Source of the DNA: an uncultured bacterium
GTDB taxonomy: Bacteria > Myxococcota_A > Bradymonadia > Bradymonadales > Bradymonadaceae
Direction: 5' to 3'
Assembly (NCBI GenBank): GCA_937981985.1
Contig: CALJNB010000065.1
Location: 1-36,769, forward strand
DNA: 36,769 nt
The notes beneath the pieces were generated by a model. It ran no database searches and was not told where the DNA came from. It saw only the letters and a list, made by a program, of their open reading frames with translations. The position numbers and the translations under genes are program-made. Positions 31,254 through 36,769 of this stretch are shown piece after piece. Numbering within the stretch: position 1 is the first letter of the stretch; every line of letters starts with the position of its first letter.

Positions 31254-33281
31254 TTGAAACCAATCACGTCCAAACTTTTTGTCATTATCATCTTAGCGAC
31301 CCCTGCCCTAGCCTTGGCCGACTCAGCATCAAATAGTTGGGACTTGGATCCCATATTTGGTAGCGCCTCTAACAAGCAAGTCGTCGCTAATAGCAAACTT
31401 GGCGAGACGAGCACTGGCGAAGATTTAGTAAACGCCTATAGCATCCAGAGTAAAGATCCGTTCTGGCTTGGCCTTTCCAACTTCATGAAAGGAAAAGACG
31501 ACCTCAACCTGAAACCACACCTGGAAATTGAAACACTTTTCAACAACTATAGAAGGTCTGGAACGCTTGATAATGCGGCATTGAATAAAGTGCTTTCAAC
31601 ACAAAACACTGACGCGGAGGTTGCTGTTTGTAAAAATATCGAATCCCTAGAAGGAGAAAAACTTACTCCGGCTTTAGGCGCGGTACACTACGGACATTGT
31701 GGAAGCGAGAATAGTAAACCGCTATCTCAAAAATTTAAATCTGCCCCCATTACCGACACGCATAAAATTCGCCGCGCGGCAAAATTTTTCGGAGATGTTC
31801 GATTTAAAGAAGCTGCCGCGGTCCTGGACAGCATTGACCGAAAAAAACTACCACTAAAACAATTTTGCGAGACACAATTCCTAACAGGTCGAACTCTTTT
31901 CAGAATTAAACCGCGACGAAAAGAGTCTGAGGCTGCCTATAAATCCGTGGTTGAAAGATGTACGAAAGACGCCTTCCCTAACCTTAAGAAGCGCGCGCTA
32001 TATTCCTGGGGTAAACGTCGCTTTGATCTTCGCGATTATGCAAAATCAAAAACTTTATTCACTCAACTCTTGCGTGAATTTGGTACGACATCGCATGCTG
32101 ATGACGCTCTTTTATACCTGGCACGTATCGCGGCAAAACAAGGAGATTCAAAAAGTCAAAACAAGTGGGTTAAAAAGGCACTCAGTGAATACCCAAACGG
32201 AGATATGATCCACGAGATCGCATGGGAATTCTGCGAACCGCTCTACCGCCAAAATAAATTCGCATCGTTTGCTAAACGTCTTGCCGCACTTTCCTTACCG
32301 GATCACGATGGAAACTATCTAAGCCAAGGACGATTACTTTATTTTCACGGGCAGGCGCTTATAAAAACGTCGAAGAAGGAAAAAGGAATCTCATTGCTAC
32401 AACGAGCCTGGCAAAAATATCCCTTTTCTTTTTACGGATATCTCTCACACCTGAGACTCAAAAAAATGAACGTGAAGAGCGAACTTCCTGCTCGTAATAA
32501 AAACATTCCAGATTTTTTGACGACTCCGAAATGGACAAATTCTCTCGTCTTTTTTTCTCACCAAAACGACATGCCTCAATTGAGAGCGTTTTTGGCGCAG
32601 AGTATAGAAACGACGGATCCAGCATCCTATTGGCAAAAAGCCTACCTGTACGACAAAATGGGAAACTATCCCCAAAGCCACAATATCATTCGGCGCAAGA
32701 TCAAAGGACGTCCGTGGACCGAACCTGAGTCGGGTCGAGACAGTAGAGTGAACCTCGCGTGGCCAACTCCCTTCCGCGCTAAAATCGACGACGCGATTGA
32801 AAAAGAATCAAAACAACACAAAACTGGAACCCTACACCCAGCGTTTCCATCATCGATCATGCGAGAAGAGTCCAGCTTCATTGTTGATGTCGAATCTTGG
32901 GCCGGTGCGCTTGGTCTCATGCAGCTAATGCCTAGAACCGCCCTTGCGCATGATAACGACATTGATGGTGATGCCACTGTTGAAAGACTAAAAACGGCCG
33001 ATGTAAATATCAGAGTCGGGATCGATCATCTCATGTGGCTTTCCCGAAAAACAAAGGGGCACCCGGCGATGATGGCAGCAGGCTACAATGCTGGGTTAGG
33101 AGCCGTGAATCGATGGTTAGCGTCGCAACCCAATGAAGATATTGCACTTTGGGTCGAGGACATTCCCTATTTTGAAACACGAAATTATACCAAACGGGTG
33201 GTAGGTTCTTATGCTGCATACCAATGGGTCTATGGTGAGAAAACCCTAGATACGAAATTGGCCAATCCGGCGACTCCATAG
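31254..33281 (+). CDS. Soluble lytic transglycosylase, Slt70-like
   Basis: The 675-residue exported enzyme starts at a TTG (31254); no ATG is in frame near the signal peptide (FVIIILATPALALAD) and CGGAA lies a few bases upstream. Residues about 60-480 form a long helical superhelix with repeated TPR-like segments (RALYSWGKRRFDLRDYAKSK, ADDALLYLARIAAKQGDSKS, LYFHGQALIKTSKKEKG) like the U-shaped Slt70 body. The C-terminal catalytic SLT domain has Glu539 in IMREESSF, ALGLMQLMPRTA, AAGYNAGLGAV and ETRNYTKRVVGSYAAYQWVYG. It degrades peptidoglycan from the periplasm and releases 1,6-anhydro muropeptides. It follows the barrel gene by 22 bases on the same strand. Confidence 0.9.
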   Translation: MKPITSKLFVIIILATPALALADSASNSWDLDPIFGSASNKQVVANSKLGETSTGEDLVNAYSIQSKDPFWLGLSNFMKGKDDLNLKPHLEIETLFNNYRRSGTLDNAALNKVLSTQNTDAEVAVCKNIESLEGEKLTPALGAVHYGHCGSENSKPLSQKFKSAPITDTHKIRRAAKFFGDVRFKEAAAVLDSIDRKKLPLKQFCETQFLTGRTLFRIKPRRKESEAAYKSVVERCTKDAFPNLKKRALYSWGKRRFDLRDYAKSKTLFTQLLREFGTTSHADDALLYLARIAAKQGDSKSQNKWVKKALSEYPNGDMIHEIAWEFCEPLYRQNKFASFAKRLAALSLPDHDGNYLSQGRLLYFHGQALIKTSKKEKGISLLQRAWQKYPFSFYGYLSHLRLKKMNVKSELPARNKNIPDFLTTPKWTNSLVFFSHQNDMPQLRAFLAQSIETTDPASYWQKAYLYDKMGNYPQSHNIIRRKIKGRPWTEPESGRDSRVNLAWPTPFRAKIDDAIEKESKQHKTGTLHPAFPSSIMREESSFIVDVESWAGALGLMQLMPRTALAHDNDIDGDATVERLKTADVNIRVGIDHLMWLSRKTKGHPAMMAAGYNAGLGAVNRWLASQPNEDIALWVEDIPYFETRNYTKRVVGSYAAYQWVYGEKTLDTKLANPATP

Positions 33282-33287
33282 GTTCGT

Positions 33288-33320
33288 ATAAAAAACCGCG
33301 ATCGAATCGCGGTTAAAAAA
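33288..33320 (-). terminator. Rho-independent terminator of the Asp-rich lipoprotein gene
   Basis: A perfect 9-bp stem, AACCGCGAT and ATCGCGGTT around a CGA loop at 33294-33314, is followed on the minus strand by a T-run. It lies between convergent genes, just after the stop of the 33342-33920 gene. On the plus strand the hairpin is followed by A residues, so it is unlikely to terminate the transglycosylase transcript. Confidence 0.75.
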
Positions 33321-33341
33321 GTATTCCTTGATCTCCTCGGC

Positions 33342-33920
33342 TCAGAGCTGGATTCCGCTTTCCTCGCCGTCGGTTTCGCTATCATCATCCTCGTTATCAC
33401 TTGGGTAGTCGTCTTCAACTTCGATCGTTGATTCATCGTCATCATTGTCGTCATCGTCGTTACAATCGCCATCCTTATCGTCGTCGTGATTGTGGCGCTT
33501 ATTTCGCTTCTTATGCTTGTCATCATGATCGTGGTCGCCGGAAGCAGGGTCGTCGTCTCCGCTAGTAGAATCGTCGTGATTCTCGTCTTCTTCCTCGGAC
33601 TCACCGCATCCACAAATGCCAACATAATCTCCGTGATGATCAGAATGCGTTTTATGGGCATTCTCACTAATGACTATTGTATGTGCGTTCTCGGGGTTGC
33701 CCGGAGGAATATGACATATTGCAATTTTTTTCCCCGATTTGGCTTTTTTTAGGAGACGAGTCGCATTTTCACACTCCTCTTTCGTCCCTTCGCTTCCATT
33801 ATTATATGCGTCGTCTAACGCTTCAATAGCCGCCGTTTGTACCGTCGTCTCTTCGTCGGATGTTTCGGATTGGCATGCTATAAAAGATAATGAGATTAAG
33901 GTTACGATAATATATTTCAT
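33342..33920 (-). CDS. Lipoprotein with CHIPPGN module and highly acidic Asp/His-rich tail
   Basis: From the ATG at 33920, with AAGGAG 5 bases upstream, the product has 192 residues and a lipobox SFIAC (Cys16). After a Thr/Glu-rich segment comes ICHIPPGNPENAHTIVISE, then HSDHHGDYVGICGCG. This CHIPPGN ... HGD ... GxC module recurs in secreted proteins of many marine bacteria, as I remember it; I know of no function for it. The last ~80 residues are overwhelmingly Asp, Glu, His and Ser with a small Lys/Arg-rich island (KHKKRNKRHN), and end SDNEDDDSETDGEESG. The tail could bind Ca2+ or other cations in the manner of a calcium-buffering surface protein. It is followed by a terminator. No homologous domain is claimed beyond the module. 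The long minus-strand frame overlapping it is a shadow. Confidence 0.72.
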   Translation of the reverse strand: MKYIIVTLISLSFIACQSETSDEETTVQTAAIEALDDAYNNGSEGTKEECENATRLLKKAKSGKKIAICHIPPGNPENAHTIVISENAHKTHSDHHGDYVGICGCGESEEEDENHDDSTSGDDDPASGDHDHDDKHKKRNKRHNHDDDKDGDCNDDDDNDDDESTIEVEDDYPSDNEDDDSETDGEESGIQL

Positions 33921-34118
33921 GGAGCTCCTTATTTGCACTTCGTTCTTGTGATGCGTTAAAATAGAGCAAAACTTGTGCCCGAAAGGAAAACCCAGCGTTC
34001 ATGTCGTTTTTGACTTAATACTGTAGCATTTTCCGGACATAACGAGGGGAATATGCCCCAAAAATGTGTCCGCGACGCATCAATAACGTCAGAATTGCCT
34101 AGAATCAGAAGGGAAGAA

Positions 34119-34529
34119 TTAATGTAGCTCGGAAACGCCCAATGTTGCGCAAAGGCAAACCAAACTTAAAACATCTTCAGAGGAACTCGCGCTCCCCTCT
34201 CGCCACACACCGAGCGCGCCCTCTTCTAATTCCGAGTATCGCTTTCTAGAGACCAGGACATTAATCGCGCCTTCTAGTTCTTGAGCGCCTTTTCCAATGG
34301 TAAGATGAATGATGGAGCGACGGTCCCAGACCTCAGGACAATAACCTTCTCCGACGGAAAGAAAGTAGTCGTTGAACGCTGCCCAAGCCACACCATGTTC
34401 AGTTTCGACGATAAATGCCGCATTCTCTACCCATTCTTCGGAATAGGTCGCATACAAGCTTTCCAGAGTTGTATTTCCATGGAGACAATCGGGTGGGAGA
34501 ATAGAGGCTGAAAACTGTTCGATGTTCAT
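34119..34529 (-). CDS. Uncharacterised small soluble protein
   Basis: From the ATG at 34529, with AAGGAT about 6 bases upstream, the product has 136 residues and no signal or membrane segment. Features are NAAFIVETEHGVAWAAFNDYF, an HLTIGKGAQELEGAINVLVSR helix and an acidic Ser/Glu-rich C-terminus (GSASSSEDVLSLVC). The pattern of short strands followed by a long helix suggests an alpha/beta fold, but I recognise no family. The downstream gap to 33921 holds no other open frame of note, and 180 bases separate it from the next gene. Confidence 0.6.
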   Translation of the reverse strand: MNIEQFSASILPPDCLHGNTTLESLYATYSEEWVENAAFIVETEHGVAWAAFNDYFLSVGEGYCPEVWDRRSIIHLTIGKGAQELEGAINVLVSRKRYSELEEGALGVWREGSASSSEDVLSLVCLCATLGVSELH

Positions 34530-34613
34530 CTTGAATCCTTTTGGATTGCGTCCTGCAATCACTGAACACATTTATACTGAATGAATAAACAGTGGTCAAG
34601 AATTCAGTTGTTT

Positions 34614-35096
34614 TTATTCCGAATCTTCGCGACGGACGAAAATTGGCATCTGAGGCTCTTCATTTTCAACATCAGCAATTATAACCCGATCATCATTTGT
34701 CGCTAGATTCCAGCCGTAATAGCCTGCGAACGCGTAAAACAATAAATCCATCGGCGAGAAGGTAAGGGTTAGCATTTCTACGGTTTGGTCGTAAGGAAAT
34801 GTTCGCAACGCTTCCATAATACCCAATCCGAGCTCTTGTCCGTACAGGCCCACAGACGTCATCAGGTTTCCAAGAAGACATGCAAGAAGGGAAAGCGTTC
34901 CGCCGATAAACGAAAAGACAATCGTGTTTCCCTTTCCGGCCATACTAACCGCGTGACCCGTAATGAAACCGATACCGATAGCGATCAACCCAATTTGCAT
35001 CACTGTGACGATCGTTATCCCTGCCCAGATAGCAGCACCCAAAACAGCGGCCGCGAGACCTGCAACGAAACCCAAAACAATATTATTCTTTTTCAA
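34614..35096 (-). CDS. Conserved integral membrane protein with four predicted helices
   Basis: The 160-residue product starts with TTG at 35096; an in-frame stop follows immediately upstream and GGTGA precedes the codon by 4-5 bases. Hydrophobic segments are FVAGLAAAVLGAAIWAGITIV, IGLIAIGIGFITGHAV, FSFIGGTLSLLACLLGNLM and MDLLFYAFAGYYGWNLA. The first three follow a repeated pattern seen in small conserved membrane proteins of Bacteroidetes and other bacteria, but I cannot name the family. The C-terminus after the last helix is acidic and soluble (ADVENEEPQMP). It is 42 bases upstream of the 34119-34529 gene, so the two may share a transcript. Confidence 0.68.
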   Translation of the reverse strand: MKKNNIVLGFVAGLAAAVLGAAIWAGITIVTVMQIGLIAIGIGFITGHAVSMAGKGNTIVFSFIGGTLSLLACLLGNLMTSVGLYGQELGLGIMEALRTFPYDQTVEMLTLTFSPMDLLFYAFAGYYGWNLATNDDRVIIADVENEEPQMPIFVRREDSE

Positions 35097-35156
35097 AACA
35101 TCACCATATTAATGCAAACGAAATCCATAGAATTTGAAACGCGCTCGAGTAAGGAA

Positions 35157-36038
35157 TCAAGACTTTCTTTCGGCGAGACGCTTGTGAAATATCTCAACAT
35201 TTTCTTTTGTCTCTTTTGAACAATCGTACCACTTTAAAAACGCATCGAGCTCTTGGCTACTTTCGTCTTCTCCAATGAGCTCAGTCCATTTCTGAAAGGG
35301 AACTAAGAACGGACGCGCATATTTAAGTTCCTTCAACAACAGGCGAGAAGTCAGTCCGCCGCTGCTTAAAAAACCAGAGTCGTGATATACTTTTTCGATC
35401 TTTTCGAAATCGTACGCAACGGTCGCAAGTTCGTGAGACCAACTGCCGTCTGCCTTTTCGATAATTGCGTACTGCGCCGCAGCATCGCCGTTGAAGGGTA
35501 AGCCCACAGACCCAACATTTATCAACAATCTCCCATCGATATTCCATGCCTCGGCGCGATGCGTGTGAGCGACAACCATGACCTCACAATCTTCACAGAA
35601 CAGCGTTTCTTTGAGGAGGTCTGGATCAGACCATTTGCCTAAACCTTCTCGATTCGAACGGGGGGTGCCGTGAAAAACAAGAACCCCTGACTCAAGCTGG
35701 CTTCGCATGGAAAAGGGTAAATCCCGAATATAATCTAACGACGACTCGGAAAGTTCATCGGCCATCCAACGCGCCGCCGCCCATTCGTCCAACTCAAACC
35801 ATTCTTTGGGAACCGTTCGATCGCGAAACGCGACGAGGTAGTCTTCATGATTTCCGCGAACCGAGAGCCATCCTAAATCGCGAACACGACAAACGACATC
35901 GTCTCCTTGAGGTCCTCGACCGACGAGGTCTCCGGCTACGAGTACTTCGTCAATCCCGCGTTCTTTGATATCTCCACGTACAGCATCGAAGGCGGGAAGG
36001 TTTCCGTGAATGTCAGAAATAATTGCAATTCTTGTCAT
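35157..36038 (-). CDS. YfcE/MJ0936-type calcineurin-like phosphoesterase
   Basis: The 293-residue cytoplasmic protein has a full set of dinuclear metal motifs: SDIHGN (Asp, His) near the N-terminus, AGDLVGRGP, RGNHEDY, HGTPR and VVAHTHRAEAW, followed by the family-typical LLINVGSVGLPFNGD. Such enzymes hydrolyse phosphodiesters or phosphomonoesters and include bacterial YfcE and the MJ0936 group; substrates are often unknown. The C-terminal ~60 residues (after TVAYDFEKIEKVYHDSGF) are outside the core and may be specific. The start is ATG at 36038, only 3 bases after the stop of the alpha/beta hydrolase gene, so the two form an operon. Confidence 0.88.
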   Translation of the reverse strand: MTRIAIISDIHGNLPAFDAVRGDIKERGIDEVLVAGDLVGRGPQGDDVVCRVRDLGWLSVRGNHEDYLVAFRDRTVPKEWFELDEWAAARWMADELSESSLDYIRDLPFSMRSQLESGVLVFHGTPRSNREGLGKWSDPDLLKETLFCEDCEVMVVAHTHRAEAWNIDGRLLINVGSVGLPFNGDAAAQYAIIEKADGSWSHELATVAYDFEKIEKVYHDSGFLSSGGLTSRLLLKELKYARPFLVPFQKWTELIGEDESSQELDAFLKWYDCSKETKENVEIFHKRLAERKS

Positions 36039-36041
36039 GGC

Positions 36042-36769
36042 TTATCCAACATGATGTGAAAAATATGTCGCATTATCTTCCCAGAATGTTGTTATCAAAT
36101 CAGCCACCTTCTCTGCTTCAGAAAGGTGGACATGATGATGTCCCGAAACCGAACAATATGTGAGTTTACTTATCGACTGAAGGCGCGGCTCAATCATTTC
36201 TTCAGGAACCGGATAACCTTTTTCCGCGCGAATCGTCAAAACCGGACATTTAATCTTTTTGAACGCGGCCTGAACATGCGCTTCAGTACATCGCAATAAA
36301 GACTTATTTTTAAGAATGGGATCATGGGTAAACACCCAACCCCCATCCACTTCTTTTGCCCCGCCCATAACCAAGGCACTGGCCATCTCGTCGGTCAAAT
36401 ATCCAAGTGCAAACTTCCTCGCGTCGCATAAAGTTTTAAAAGGACGCGTCTTCGCCGCCGGGCGTTGCTTTAGACGTTCTGACGTTGATTTCCAAAACGA
36501 CTCTACCCAAGCCTCTGCAGAATTCGCCCATGGGCCCATGGCGTCAATGGATACAACAGATGCGATGCGATCATCAAAACCCGCATACATTAGGCTAATA
36601 CTTCCGCCCAACGAATGCCCAACAAGGTGACATTGTTCAATCTCCAGCGCGTCTAAAAAAGCCCGCAGAACCGGAAGCCATTGGATAAAAGGATAGTCGG
36701 TTAACCAGTCCGATCCCCCATGACCGGGCAAATCTAATGCATAGATAGGCTTATTTAAAAGAGGCGTCA
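36042..36769 (-). CDS. Alpha/beta hydrolase, 5' end cut by window edge
   Basis: The frame is open from base 36769 (before the DLPGHGGSD segment) to a stop at 36042, so the true start lies outside the window. Landmarks of the alpha/beta hydrolase fold are LDLPGHGGS, the nucleophile elbow CHLVGHSLGGSISLM, IDAMGPW, a VLTIRAEKG strand before the acid residue, and SGHHHVHLSE with the presumed catalytic His. The middle lid region contains KSTSERLKQRPAAKTR. Esterase, lipase-like or haloalkane-type activities cannot be told apart. Three bases separate it from the phosphoesterase gene. Confidence 0.85.
   Translation of the reverse strand, partial: TPLLNKPIYALDLPGHGGSDWLTDYPFIQWLPVLRAFLDALEIEQCHLVGHSLGGSISLMYAGFDDRIASVVSIDAMGPWANSAEAWVESFWKSTSERLKQRPAAKTRPFKTLCDARKFALGYLTDEMASALVMGGAKEVDGGWVFTHDPILKNKSLLRCTEAHVQAAFKKIKCPVLTIRAEKGYPVPEEMIEPRLQSISKLTYCSVSGHHHVHLSEAEKVADLITTFWEDNATYFSHHVG

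Noticed and set aside
33230..33667. Long minus-strand frame rich in Thr, Met and Ile
   Set aside because: It is another frame of the Asp-codon-rich tail of the 33342-33920 lipoprotein; its composition is an artefact of GAY repeats, and it lacks a signal or Shine-Dalgarno.

Overview
The window looks like chromosomal DNA of a diderm, predatory-type member of the former Deltaproteobacteria (Myxococcota or Bradymonadales-like). The grounds are a MYXO-CTERM-like C-terminal tail on a secreted protease (15235-17283), many cysteine-rich lipoproteins, a membrane-spanning Ser/Thr kinase with a sulfatase-modifying-factor-type domain, and Pal/CpoB envelope genes. Base composition by eye is moderate, lower than is typical of classical soil myxobacteria; I did not count it. 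I see no IS element, phage, CRISPR array, tRNA or rRNA.

Layout. 1-2882 (minus) carries an LD-carboxypeptidase running off the left edge, a DUF3108-type periplasmic protein and an endonuclease/exonuclease/phosphatase-fold lipoprotein. Divergent from these, 2960-4894 (plus) is a beta-propeller-like lipoprotein. 4913-12277 (minus) is one tight transcription unit: a 53-residue hydrophobic small protein, a zinc-ribbon/Ser-Thr kinase/TM/FGE-sulfatase-fold protein, then purB-purC-purS-purQ-purL, with purine genes joined mainly by 4-nt start/stop overlaps. 12359-12694 (plus) is a Tat-exported HiPIP. 12691-15120 (minus) is a three-gene unit: a 54-residue small protein, a 397-residue protein with a bL12-C-terminal-like end, and a ParA-type ATPase with two N-terminal zinc-finger-like repeats.

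15235-17283 is the MYXO-CTERM metalloprotease. 17564-21930 (minus) is an envelope cluster: lytic transglycosylase, pgsA, a Pal with a cysteine-rich insert, CpoB/YbgF, and a UshA-like lipoprotein with an altered metal site. 22052-25834 is a very large zinc protease lipoprotein with a clear terminator. 26072-28092 holds a cysteine-rich propeller-like lipoprotein and a MazG-type pyrophosphohydrolase. 28135-33281 (plus) is a four-gene envelope operon: zinc-ribbon/helical-repeat membrane protein, pseudopilin-like protein, small outer-membrane barrel, Slt70-like transglycosylase. 33342-36769 (minus) holds an Asp/His-rich lipoprotein with a CHIPPGN module, two uncharacterised proteins, a YfcE-like phosphoesterase and an alpha/beta hydrolase truncated by the right edge.

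Two candidates for undescribed biology stand out. One is the ParA unit (12691-15120), with a DNA- or protein-binding zinc module fused to the ATPase and two unknown partners. The other is the transmembrane kinase fused operonically to de novo purine synthesis (4913-12277), which suggests envelope sensing linked to purine metabolism. The 28135-33281 operon is a third. All functional links between these genes are inferred from gene order only. No intergenic gap exceeds 300 bases; the largest (25835-26071, 17284-17563, 12278-12358, 33921-34118) are commented on where something is visible.
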